Below are positions 9,154 through 16,663 of a stretch of DNA of 46,159 nt, piece by piece. Within the stretch, counting starts at the first letter, position 1; each line of letters opens with the position of its first letter. The position numbers were made by a program, and so were the translations under genes. The notes below the pieces were generated by a model. That model did no database searches. It had not been told where the DNA came from and saw nothing but the letters and a program-made list of their open reading frames with translations. Origin of the DNA: a bacterium (GTDB lineage Bacteria > Bacillota > Clostridia > Lachnospirales > Lachnospiraceae). The DNA lies in the NCBI GenBank assembly GCA_029227655.1, contig JAQYAI010000142.1:1-46159 (forward strand), read 5' to 3'.

Positions 9154-10041
9154 ATGCAGGGAAGAATTATAAAAGGAATTGCAGGATTCTACTACGTTTA
9201 TGACGTAGTAGAATCCTCTGTTTATGAATGTAAAGCCAAAGGGGCATTTCGAAAAGAAAAGATCAAGCCACTGGTAGGTGATCTGGTAGAATATGAGATC
9301 CTTGACCTGGAAGAAAAGACCGGGAATATTATAGATATTCTGCCGAGAAAGAGTGAGCTTATCCGGCCGGCGGTGGCTAATATTGATCAGGCATTGGTTG
9401 TGTTTGCAATCACGAAACCAAAGCCACATTTTAATTTACTTGACCGCTTTTTAGTGATGATGGAGCGTCAGGAGATCCCGGTTGTCATCTGCTTTAATAA
9501 AGAAGATATTGCAAGCGATGATGAAATGAAAAAACTGCGAGGCATTTATGAAGCAAGTGGATATCAAGTCATATTTACCAGTGCAGCACAAAGAAAAAAT
9601 ATTGAAGAAGTGCGCGCTGTCCTCAAAGGGAAACTGACAACTGTGGCGGGACCGTCGGGAGTGGGCAAATCTTCTTTGATTAACTGTCTTCAGGAGAATG
9701 TCAATATGGAGACGGGAAGCATCAGCCAGAAGATCGAACGAGGGAAGCACACCACAAGACATTCGGAACTTATCCCGGTGGATGAGGATTCTTACATTAT
9801 GGATACACCAGGATTTTCATCGTTATATACGAATGATTTTGAAAAAGAAGAATTAAAATATTATTTTCCAGAGTTTGACAAATATCTGAATCAGTGCCGG
9901 TTTCAGGGGTGTAATCATGTGAATGAACCGGGATGTGCAGTAAAAGAGGCACTGAAAAATGGAGCTATCCATAAAGTGCGTTACGAAAACTATTTAGAGA
10001 TGTATAAAGAATTAGAACAGAAAGAGAAGAAGAGGTATTAG
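9154..10041 (+). CDS. rsgA: Ribosome small-subunit biogenesis GTPase RsgA
   Basis: RsgA (YloQ/CpgA) is a circularly permuted GTPase that checks maturation of the 30S subunit. The G motifs come in the permuted order typical of the family: G4 NKED (115-118), then G1 GPSGVGKSS (166-174), then G3 DTPG (217-220). The N-terminal OB fold covers about residues 1-65 and the C-terminal zinc knuckle has Cys248, Cys253, His255 and Cys261. The length of 295 is normal. A ribosome site GAAGGA precedes the ATG. The coding sequence contains a long perfect hairpin near its 5' end, listed separately. Confidence 0.97.
   Translation: MQGRIIKGIAGFYYVYDVVESSVYECKAKGAFRKEKIKPLVGDLVEYEILDLEEKTGNIIDILPRKSELIRPAVANIDQALVVFAITKPKPHFNLLDRFLVMMERQEIPVVICFNKEDIASDDEMKKLRGIYEASGYQVIFTSAAQRKNIEEVRAVLKGKLTTVAGPSGVGKSSLINCLQENVNMETGSISQKIERGKHTTRHSELIPVDEDSYIMDTPGFSSLYTNDFEKEELKYYFPEFDKYLNQCRFQGCNHVNEPGCAVKEALKNGAIHKVRYENYLEMYKELEQKEKKRY
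9183..9217 (+). other. 15-bp perfect hairpin inside the 5' coding region of rsgA
   Basis: AGGATTCTACTACGT (9183-9197) is followed by a five-base loop and its exact reverse complement (9203-9217). It begins 29 bases after the first base of the start codon and covers codons 10-22. No T run follows, and the frame continues through it into a conserved domain, so it is not a terminator. In mRNA it would form a long stem just past the initiating ribosome's footprint. Confidence 0.85.
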
Positions 10042-10043
10042 AT

Positions 10044-10706
10044 ATGGAGTATATTTTAGCACCATCCATCCTTGCAGCGGATTTTACAAAGTTAGGAGCA
10101 GAAATTCAGGAGATCGAAGAAGCAGGGGCAGAATATTTACATTATGATGTAATGGACGGCATTTTCGTTCCAAGTATTTCCTTCGGTATGCCTGTATTAA
10201 AATCAATCAAAAAAGCAACAAATCAGGTAGTAGATGCCCATCTTATGATTACAGAACCAATCCGTTATGTAGAAGAATTTGTGAAGTCAGGGGCGGATCT
10301 GATCACCATTCATTACGAAGCATGTGAAGATGTGATGGCAACGATCACAAAAATCAAAGAGTTGGGCGTGAAAGTGGGAATTTCCATCTGTCCGGAAACA
10401 CCGGCAGATGTTTTAGATGATTATCTGGAAGAGGTGGACATGATTCTGGTTATGACTGTACATCCGGGATTTGGCGGACAGAAACTGATTCCGGAATGTC
10501 TTGGAAAAGTAAAAGAAATTCGTGAAAAATTAAATGCCAAAGGCCTTCAGACGGATATTCAGGTCGATGGGGGAATTTATACATCGAATGTGCGTGAAGC
10601 CCTGGATGCAGGAGCAAATATTATTGTTGCCGGATCGGCAGTTTTCAAAGGAGAACCGGCGGAAAATGTAAAAGCATTTCTGGAGATTTTTAAAGATTAT
10701 GAGTAA
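10044..10706 (+). CDS. rpe: Ribulose-phosphate 3-epimerase
   Basis: Rpe interconverts ribulose 5-phosphate and xylulose 5-phosphate in the pentose phosphate pathway. The TIM-barrel signatures are clear: LAPSILAADF at the N-terminus, HYDVMDGIFVP, the DAHLMI strand with metal-binding His, MTVHPGFGGQ, and the phosphate-binding end VDGGI and AGSAVF. The 220-residue length is standard. It starts two bases after the rsgA stop and overlaps thiN by eight bases. The rsgA-rpe-thiN order is the same as in Bacillus. Confidence 0.97.
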   Translation: MEYILAPSILAADFTKLGAEIQEIEEAGAEYLHYDVMDGIFVPSISFGMPVLKSIKKATNQVVDAHLMITEPIRYVEEFVKSGADLITIHYEACEDVMATITKIKELGVKVGISICPETPADVLDDYLEEVDMILVMTVHPGFGGQKLIPECLGKVKEIREKLNAKGLQTDIQVDGGIYTSNVREALDAGANIIVAGSAVFKGEPAENVKAFLEIFKDYE

Positions 10707-11349
10707 AACAATTATTATCAGTGGTGGATGTTTAGAAGAAGGGTTTGTGGAAGAAGTGCTTGCACAGCATGAAGACGCAAATATTATTGGAGTGGATAAA
10801 GGAATGGAATATCTTTATCACCATAAGATTCTGCCACAGTATATCGTGGGTGATTTTGACAGCGTGGATCAGGAAGTGATCCGGTATTATCGAACAGAAA
10901 CAAATGTTGCGATTAAAGAATTTGATCCTATGAAGGATGAAACAGATACAGAGATCGCAATCAGACTTGCCATAACACTTGGAAGCAAGGAAATCTATAT
11001 TCTTGGTGCGACGGGTGGACGTATTGATCATTTGTGGGCAAACATTCAGACGCTCAGTGTTGCATGTAAATCGAATGCAAAGGCATATATTCTTGACAAA
11101 AGAAACAAAATTACTGTAATAGATGAGCCTTGCGTACTCAAAAAGTCTGAAGCGTATGGAAAATATTTATCTATTTTTCCACTTAATGGTGAAGTATTTG
11201 AATTTAATTTGAGAGGAACCAAATGGCCGCTTGCACATCATACACTGAAACCTCTGGACAGTCTGACCGTCAGCAATCAGTTCCAGAGTGAAGAAGTGGA
11301 GATTGATTTTCCGAATGGATTACTGGTCATAATGGAAACAAGGGATTAA
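10699..11349 (+). CDS. thiN: Thiamine pyrophosphokinase
   Basis: ThiN transfers pyrophosphate from ATP to thiamine to make thiamine diphosphate, the cofactor used by the PFOR encoded further downstream. Family motifs are visible: VGDFDSV (Mg-binding), DETDTE, and LGATGGRIDHLWAN in the active site. The C-terminal thiamine-binding domain follows, ending at 216 residues. The ATG lies in the final codons of rpe (eight-base overlap), so it is translated in coupling with rpe. galK follows two bases after the stop. Confidence 0.95.
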   Translation: MSKTIIISGGCLEEGFVEEVLAQHEDANIIGVDKGMEYLYHHKILPQYIVGDFDSVDQEVIRYYRTETNVAIKEFDPMKDETDTEIAIRLAITLGSKEIYILGATGGRIDHLWANIQTLSVACKSNAKAYILDKRNKITVIDEPCVLKKSEAYGKYLSIFPLNGEVFEFNLRGTKWPLAHHTLKPLDSLTVSNQFQSEEVEIDFPNGLLVIMETRD

Positions 11350-11351
11350 CT

Positions 11352-12536
11352 ATGAAAAAAGAATTGGTAAAAAAGTTTAAGGAAATATACGGAGCAGAAG
11401 GAGACATCCGTGTTTATTTTGCACCGGGGCGTGTCAATCTGATCGGAGAGCATACAGACTATAATGGGGGGCACGTCTTCCCATGTGCACTTACACTGGG
11501 TACATATGGAGTTGCGAGAAAAAGAGACGATAACAAATTAAGATTTTATTCGATGAATTTCGATGAGATGGGAATTGTAGAGACAAGTCTCGACGATTTG
11601 ACACCATACAAAGAGGCAGGATGGACGAATTATCCAAAAGGGGTGATGTGGGCGTTCGGAAAACGGGGCTATATGGTTCCGGCGGGAATGGATGTACTGA
11701 TTTTTGGAAATATTCCAAACGGTTCTGGACTTTCTTCTTCCGCGTCACTGGAAGTACTGACTGGCGTGATGCTGAAAGATATATTTGGATTCGATATCTC
11801 AATGATAGAGATTGCATTGACTGGACAGTATTCTGAAAATAAGTTCAATGGATGTAACTGCGGAATCATGGATCAGTTTGCAAGTGCGATGGGGAAAAAG
11901 GATCATGCTATTTTCCTGGACACCAGTACACTGGAATATGAATACGCGCCGGTTGTTCTGGAAAATGCGAAAATTGTGATCATTAACAGCAAGGTAAAGC
12001 ACAGCCTTGTTGATTCAGCGTACAATGACCGGAGAAATGAATGTGAGACAGCATTAAAAGAGCTTCAGAAAGTGATGAATATCCAGACTCTGGGGGATCT
12101 GACAGAGGAAGCGTTTGAAGCACACAAAGATGCGATTCAGTCAGAAGTCAGACAGAAACGTGCAAAGCATGCAGTGTATGAGAACCAGAGAGCGGTGAAG
12201 GCAGTAGAAGCGTTGAAGAAAAATGACGTTGCGGCTTTTGGCAGACTGATGAATGCATCCCACATATCTCTGCGGGATGATTATGAAGTATCATGCGAAG
12301 AAATTGATCTTCTTGTAGATCTCGCGTGGAACATGGAAGGTGTCATTGGTTCCCGCATCACAGGCGGCGGTTTTGGAGGATGTACCGTAAGTATCGTAAA
12401 AAATGAGTCAGTGGACCAGTTTATCGAAAAGATTGGTGACGAATATGAAAAAAGGGTCGGTCACAAAGCAGAATTTTATGTGGTAGATATCGGCGATGGA
12501 GCAGGAAGACTGGAGGGATTCGTTGATGCCGGCTAA
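11352..12536 (+). CDS. galK: Galactokinase
   Basis: A GHMP-family sugar kinase that phosphorylates galactose at C1 in the Leloir pathway. The galactokinase signature PGRVNLIGEHTDYNGG is near the N-terminus, the GHMP ATP-binding loop is GSGLSSSASLEV, the catalytic Asp lies in GIMDQF, and the third motif is TGGGFGGC. The length is 394 residues, as expected. No other Leloir gene (galT, galE) is in the window, so it stands apart from its pathway and rides at the end of the translation cluster. It overlaps the next gene by 11 bases. Confidence 0.93.
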   Translation: MKKELVKKFKEIYGAEGDIRVYFAPGRVNLIGEHTDYNGGHVFPCALTLGTYGVARKRDDNKLRFYSMNFDEMGIVETSLDDLTPYKEAGWTNYPKGVMWAFGKRGYMVPAGMDVLIFGNIPNGSGLSSSASLEVLTGVMLKDIFGFDISMIEIALTGQYSENKFNGCNCGIMDQFASAMGKKDHAIFLDTSTLEYEYAPVVLENAKIVIINSKVKHSLVDSAYNDRRNECETALKELQKVMNIQTLGDLTEEAFEAHKDAIQSEVRQKRAKHAVYENQRAVKAVEALKKNDVAAFGRLMNASHISLRDDYEVSCEEIDLLVDLAWNMEGVIGSRITGGGFGGCTVSIVKNESVDQFIEKIGDEYEKRVGHKAEFYVVDIGDGAGRLEGFVDAG

Positions 12537-13443
12537 TTTGTATGAGGTACTTTGGATATTTGTGATTTATGCGTTTGTAGGATGGTGCACAGAAGTTGCC
12601 TATGCCGGACTGAATAGTGGGGTATTTGTCAACAGAGGTTTCTTAAATGGTCCATATTGCCCAATTTACGGAATAGGAGTTTTGATTGTTGTGGCAGTGC
12701 TTACTCCGCTAAAGGGGAATATGCTGATTCTGTTCCTTGGCTCTGTTCTTCTGACCACTGTTCTGGAATATTTGACAGGGCTGATTCTGGAAAAAGTTTT
12801 TGGAAATAAATGGTGGGATTATTCGGATATCCCATTTAATATTCAGGGATATGTGTGCCTTAAGTTTTCCATTTTGTGGGGACTTGGATGTATGTTCATT
12901 ATGAATACGTTTCATCCAGGCGTATATAAAGTGATACAATGGATTCCAAAGAAACTGGGAACTTTCTTTTTAGCAATCGTAATGACAGCATTTGTCATTG
13001 ATGTCTGTGTAACAGTTAATACGATTCTGAAGTTTAATAAGAAAATGCGAATGCTGGAAGAAGTCGCTGCACGTATGCATAAGTTATCGGATGAAATCGG
13101 AGAAGATATCTTTGAAAAAGTGACAGATCTTGCAGAAAAAGCGGAAGAAGTCGAAGAATTTCTGGAAGAAAAGCGTGAGGATGCACAGGAGTATCTGGAA
13201 GAGAAGCGTGAAGATGCACAGGAATATCTGGGAGAAAGACGTGCTGATGTGCAGGAAGCAAAAGCTAAATTAGAGGAAGCGAAAGCAAAACTGGAAGAAG
13301 CGCGCGAAGAATACAAGAACATGCTGGCAGAAAAGCAGTTTGGTGTTCGTCGTTTGACAAAAGCATTCCCGGGTATGAAATCAAAGAAATATGATAAGAC
13401 ACTTCAGCGGTACAAAGAATATCTAAAAACGAAAAGAAAATAA
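12526..13443 (+). CDS. Membrane protein of the 'putative ABC transporter permease' family (PF06541-like) with C-terminal coiled coil
   Basis: The N-terminal half has about five hydrophobic membrane segments and includes the family-typical YAFVGWCTEV and NRGFLNGPYCPIYG motifs. The family name suggests transport, but no function is established. From about residue 175 the protein is a long charged helix. Residues 211-243 consist of three 11-residue units of the type E-(Y/F)-L-E-E-K-R-E-D-A-Q, continued by two more diverged units, an arrangement that fits a hendecad coiled coil. I start at ATG 12526, with GGAGGG at 12512-12517; an earlier in-frame ATG lies inside galK without a ribosome site. The gene overlaps galK by 11 bases and is followed by a strong terminator. 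Confidence 0.85.
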   Translation: MPANLYEVLWIFVIYAFVGWCTEVAYAGLNSGVFVNRGFLNGPYCPIYGIGVLIVVAVLTPLKGNMLILFLGSVLLTTVLEYLTGLILEKVFGNKWWDYSDIPFNIQGYVCLKFSILWGLGCMFIMNTFHPGVYKVIQWIPKKLGTFFLAIVMTAFVIDVCVTVNTILKFNKKMRMLEEVAARMHKLSDEIGEDIFEKVTDLAEKAEEVEEFLEEKREDAQEYLEEKREDAQEYLGERRADVQEAKAKLEEAKAKLEEAREEYKNMLAEKQFGVRRLTKAFPGMKSKKYDKTLQRYKEYLKTKRK

Positions 13444-13452
13444 TTCCCAAAC

Positions 13453-13497
13453 CAGCAGGTTGCCTGTACTCAATGTGCAGGTTTCCTGCTGTTTTTT
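13453..13497 (+). terminator. Intrinsic terminator after the galK-membrane protein end of the cluster
   Basis: CAGCAGG (13453-13459) pairs with CCTGCTG (13485-13491); inside it CCTGTAC pairs with GTGCAGG with one wobble. Six T residues follow. It marks the end of the long first transcription unit. Confidence 0.9.
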
Positions 13498-13591
13498 GTG
13501 CAGAAGATTGTGCACCATGAAGTCAGAAAATAAGTTCTCGTTTGCTGCTGCGGTGCACGCGTTTATGAACCGCTAGTCGAGCGAACTCACC

Positions 13592-13960
13592 ATGCTCAAT
13601 GCCATAGACTTGAATAAAACAGAATTGGCAACGGAAGAGGACAAGGCCTATGGAATCGACTATTGGGCACACTTCTTCAAAGCCCAGACATGGGAGGAAT
13701 TGAAAGAGTTGATTAAAGATAATGAATTTTTACAGGAAGCGGCAGATTCTATTTACAAAGCTAACGCAGACGAAATTGTGCGTCAACAGTGCCGTGCCCG
13801 TGAAGAGGCAGAACGCCGGGAGCGGACGCTGGAAAGGAATATAAAGATCTTGCAGGACGATTTGGAGAATACAAAAGAGGAACGAGATAAGTTCAAAGCA
13901 GAGTATGAAAATATGAAAGTAGAACTCGAGAGGCTAAAAAAGAAGTACAATGAGGATTAA
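13592..13960 (+). pseudogene. C-terminal remnant of an Rpn-family (PD-(D/E)XK) nuclease/transposase gene
   Basis: The 122-residue frame resembles, as far as I recall, the C-terminal third of Rpn family recombination-promoting nucleases / putative transposases: the segment running LNKTELATEEDKAYGIDYWA, then a TWEEL helix, then a charged coiled-coil tail rich in Glu, Arg and Lys. The catalytic nuclease domain that should precede it is absent. The reading frame meets a TAG at 13574-13576 just upstream, and there is no Shine-Dalgarno before the ATG at 13592. I therefore read it as a decayed fragment that is probably not translated. A short expressed coiled-coil protein is the alternative. Confidence 0.6.
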
Positions 13961-13967
13961 TCTGTTT

Positions 13968-14006
13968 CCCGTATCTGGTAATTATGATACCAGATGCGGG
14001 ATTTTT
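13968..14006 (+). terminator. Intrinsic terminator
   Basis: CCCGTATCTGGTA (13968-13980) pairs with TACCAGATGCGGG (13988-14000) over 13 positions with one G-T wobble, and ATTTTT follows. It isolates the Rpn remnant from the PadR operon. Confidence 0.9.
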
Positions 14007-14043
14007 GTTTGAAACAACAGTTATCGATGATATTCAAAAGTTC

Positions 14044-14107
14044 TTGACAGATATATTGCAGTGCGATATATTGAATGTATAATATAACGCAGTACGATGT
14101 ATCGCAC
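14044..14107 (+). promoter_or_regulatory. padR promoter with probable PadR operator
   Basis: TTGACA (14044-14049) and TATATT (14067-14072) are 17 bases apart. Overlapping and following the -10 are a 14-base direct repeat (14058-14071 and 14089-14102, two mismatches, 31 bases apart) and an inverted pair GTGCGATA (14061-14068) / TATCGCAC (14100-14107). A dyad at the promoter of its own padR gene is typical of PadR autoregulation; the binding itself is inferred. Confidence 0.7.
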
Positions 14108-14136
14108 CAATGTATGATTTAGAAGGAGGGAAGATT

Positions 14137-14451
14137 ATGGATTCTCATATCAGGAAAGTTTATGTTCCGATGACAGAGACAGCATTTTACATTTTACTTT
14201 GTCTGCAAAAGCCGAATCATGGGTATGGAATTGTCCAAATGGTCGAGAAGATGACAGATGGAGAGATCAGGCTGGCACCAGGGACGATGTACGGAAGTCT
14301 ATCGAAGATGGAAAAGGACAAGTTGATTCAATTTGTTCGTGAAGAGGAAAAGAGAAAAATCTATGAGATTACCGATTTGGGACGGGAAGTCCTGCAACTT
14401 GAACGGAAACGGATTGAACGATTGTATAAGAATGCGCAGGAGGAACTATAG
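14137..14451 (+). CDS. PadR-family transcriptional regulator
   Basis: A small winged-helix repressor of 104 residues. The PadR pattern is clear: an N-terminal TETAFYILLCL helix, the NHGYGIVQMVE recognition region, APGTMYGSLSKMEKD in the wing-forming segment, and YEITDLGREVL before the dimerising C-terminal helix. The start is ATG 14137, with AAGGAGGG at 14123-14130. It heads a run with a DUF2812 protein, a GrpB-like protein and an ABC exporter, and most likely represses this run from the dyad-rich promoter in front of it. The inducing signal is unknown; PadR proteins often respond to phenolics or antimicrobials. Confidence 0.93.
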   Translation: MDSHIRKVYVPMTETAFYILLCLQKPNHGYGIVQMVEKMTDGEIRLAPGTMYGSLSKMEKDKLIQFVREEEKRKIYEITDLGREVLQLERKRIERLYKNAQEEL

Positions 14452-15003
14452 ATGGAAGTGAGAAAAGAACATAAATATTTTACGATTGTGGAACATGAAA
14501 AAGAACAGGAGTATCTGAGAGAGAAGCAGAAAGCTGGATGGAAATTTGTGAAAGTAACCGGGCTTGGCACCTATCATTTTGAAAAGTGTGAACCTGAGGA
14601 TGTGATTTATCAGCTTGACTATAATCAGGAGGGGCTGGCACATAAGGAAGAGTATGTACAGATGTTCCGGGACTGTGGATGGGAATATTTGCAGGACTTT
14701 TTCGGATACAGTTATTTCAGAAAGCCGCAAGTAGAAATGAACGGTAATGAAGAAGAAATATTCTGTGATGACAATTCCAGACTGGAGATGATGAAACGGG
14801 TGTTCAAAGGAAGATTAGTTCCGCTCCTGATCGTTTTCTGCTGTATACTTGTGCCACAGTTTTTCATGAATGTATTTTCTGCCCATCATGAATTTAATAA
14901 TGCACTTGCATTTCTTTACGGAGTGCTTCTTGTGTCATATCTTATAATATTTGTGACCTGGACAGTGAGATATCTCCAGTATAAGCGGAAGGTAGAAAAA
15001 TAA
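14452..15003 (+). CDS. DUF2812 domain membrane protein
   Basis: A 183-residue protein of unknown function, recognised as DUF2812 by its N-terminal domain (FTIVEHEKEQEYLREKQKAG, GWKFVKV, CGWEYLQDFFGYSYFRK). Two hydrophobic segments follow at about residues 122-143 and 151-173, so it is anchored in the membrane with the DUF2812 domain in the cytoplasm. The ATG follows the padR stop directly, with AGGAGG at 14438-14443 inside padR. In Firmicutes, DUF2812 genes commonly pair with padR, and I infer that it acts as a PadR-controlled membrane stress component. Confidence 0.85.
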   Translation: MEVRKEHKYFTIVEHEKEQEYLREKQKAGWKFVKVTGLGTYHFEKCEPEDVIYQLDYNQEGLAHKEEYVQMFRDCGWEYLQDFFGYSYFRKPQVEMNGNEEEIFCDDNSRLEMMKRVFKGRLVPLLIVFCCILVPQFFMNVFSAHHEFNNALAFLYGVLLVSYLIIFVTWTVRYLQYKRKVEK

Positions 15004-15033
15004 GACCATGTTTGTATAGAGGAGAGAAAGAAA

Positions 15034-15708
15034 ATGGCAAGAAAAATCGAAGTAGTAGAATATGATTCAGAATGGGAAAAGAAGTTCAAAGCGGAAGTAA
15101 AAGAAATCAAGCGAATTTTAGGGAAAAACTGCGTGGAGGTCCATCATATCGGATCTACGGCGGTAAAGGGAATGAAAGCAAAGCCGGTCATTGATATTAT
15201 GCCGGTGGTGAAGGATCTTTCTCTTGTGGATGGACATAATGCAGAGTTTGAAGCCTTTGGCTATGAATGTATGGGAGAATATGGAATTCCGGGGCGCCGT
15301 TTTTATAGGAAAGGCGGAGATCAGAGGACATATCATATTCATATCTTTGAACGAAGCAACAAAACAGATATCTCACGTCATATTGCTCTTAGAGATTATC
15401 TGCGAAGTCATCCGGAGGACGCGAAAGCGTATGCACAGCTGAAGACAAAGCTGGCAGAAGAATTTACCTATGACAATGACGGATATTGTGACGGCAAAGA
15501 TGCCTTTGTAAAGGAATTGGAAGAGAAGGCGATTATATGGAAGAAGAAACAGGAGCATATAGGTAACTGCATGTCAATGGGGATGTGTTTCGGGATGAGC
15601 ATTGGTCTGTGTATCGGAACTGCTTTGGGAAATAGCAGTTTGGGAATGTGCTATGGAATCAGCTTTGGTATGCTGCTTGGGCTTGCTTACGGTTCTTCAG
15701 GGAAATAA
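15034..15708 (+). CDS. GrpB/UPF0157 family protein with C-terminal glycine-rich hydrophobic tail
   Basis: Residues 1-172 form a GrpB (UPF0157) domain, a nucleotidyltransferase-like fold: VEVHHIGSTAVKGMKAKP with the GS pair, VIDIMPVV, and the HIHIFE strand. The biochemical role of the family is not established. Residues 176-224 are a separate hydrophobic module made of Gly-Met-Cys-rich repeats (GMCFGMSIGLCIG, then LGMCYGISFGMLLG), similar to glycine-zipper tails, that may form a membrane hairpin or oligomer. A ribosome site GAGGAGA precedes the ATG. It is in the PadR-led run, 30 bases after the DUF2812 gene. Confidence 0.88.
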   Translation: MARKIEVVEYDSEWEKKFKAEVKEIKRILGKNCVEVHHIGSTAVKGMKAKPVIDIMPVVKDLSLVDGHNAEFEAFGYECMGEYGIPGRRFYRKGGDQRTYHIHIFERSNKTDISRHIALRDYLRSHPEDAKAYAQLKTKLAEEFTYDNDGYCDGKDAFVKELEEKAIIWKKKQEHIGNCMSMGMCFGMSIGLCIGTALGNSSLGMCYGISFGMLLGLAYGSSGK

Positions 15709-15781
15709 GGAAATTGTCTTCTCAAAATCGGTCAGTGGTGTATAATTGAAATTAACCGATGTGAGGAACGGAGGAATGGAT

Positions 15782-16663
15782 ATGGATGCAATTAACATCA
15801 AGAATTTGACAAAAAATTACGGGAAAGCCCGAGGCATTACGGACCTGAATCTGACGGTACATAAGGGTGAGTTCTTCGGATTTATTGGACCCAACGGTGC
15901 GGGAAAGTCGACAACGATCCGTACGCTTCTGGGACTTATTTCACCATCCGGCGGCAGTGCACAGATTTTTGGAAAAGATATTGTGAAGGAGAAAGAAGCC
16001 ATTTTAAGGCAGGTCGGGTATCTGCCTTCGGAAGCGGTATTCTATCCGGGAATGAAAGTGAAGGATGTGTTAAAATTATCTGCCAGTCTGCGGAAAGATG
16101 ATTGTGCGAAGGAAGCAAAAGAGCTCTGCGAACGTCTGCAGCTCGATACTTCACGGAAAGTGGATGAGCTTTCCTTTGGTAATCGTAAGAAATTGGCCAT
16201 TGTATGTGCCTTGCAGAGTATGCCGGATCTATTAATACTGGATGAACCGACCGGAGGGCTGGATCCACTGATGCAAAGAGAGTTCTTTGCAATTTTGCGT
16301 GAACGGAATCAGAAGGGAACTACCATTTTTCTGTCCAGCCATGTGCTTTCTGAAATTCAGCGGAACTGTACACGGGCGGCAATTATCCGGGAAGGACGAC
16401 TGATTGCCTGTGACAGCGTGGAGGCACTTTCGAAAACCAGTGCAAAGCGGGTAACGGTACATGGAAGCGTGGCGCTGGATGGACTTGCGGGCATCCGAGA
16501 CAGAAAAGAAGGGGATGGAGCGGTAAGCTTCCTTTACAGTGGAGAAATGGACGATCTGCTTCGGACACTTGCGTCGGGTCATATTACGGACCTTTCAGTA
16601 TCAGAGCCGGATCTGGAAGAAATATTTCTGCATTACTATGAGAAGGACGGTGTGAGAGAATGA
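15782..16663 (+). CDS. ABC exporter ATP-binding protein
   Basis: An ABC-2 type transporter ATPase of 293 residues. It has Walker A GPNGAGKST, a Q-loop region (RQVGYLPSEA), the signature LSFGNRKKLAI (a degenerate LSGGQ), Walker B LLILDEPTGGLDP and the switch histidine in SSHVLSE. The C-terminal 80 residues are the usual non-catalytic extension. I chose ATG 15782 because GGAGGA at 15770-15775 is six bases upstream; ATG 15776 would abut it. Its stop overlaps the permease start as ATGA, so the pair forms one exporter. The PadR context suggests drug or antimicrobial-peptide export, but no substrate can be read from the sequence. Confidence 0.93.
   Translation: MDAINIKNLTKNYGKARGITDLNLTVHKGEFFGFIGPNGAGKSTTIRTLLGLISPSGGSAQIFGKDIVKEKEAILRQVGYLPSEAVFYPGMKVKDVLKLSASLRKDDCAKEAKELCERLQLDTSRKVDELSFGNRKKLAIVCALQSMPDLLILDEPTGGLDPLMQREFFAILRERNQKGTTIFLSSHVLSEIQRNCTRAAIIREGRLIACDSVEALSKTSAKRVTVHGSVALDGLAGIRDRKEGDGAVSFLYSGEMDDLLRTLASGHITDLSVSEPDLEEIFLHYYEKDGVRE

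Noticed and set aside
12912..13322. Minus-strand frame opposite the coiled-coil region
   Set aside because: Its Ser/Arg/Ala-rich repeats are just the antisense of the 33-bp repeats.
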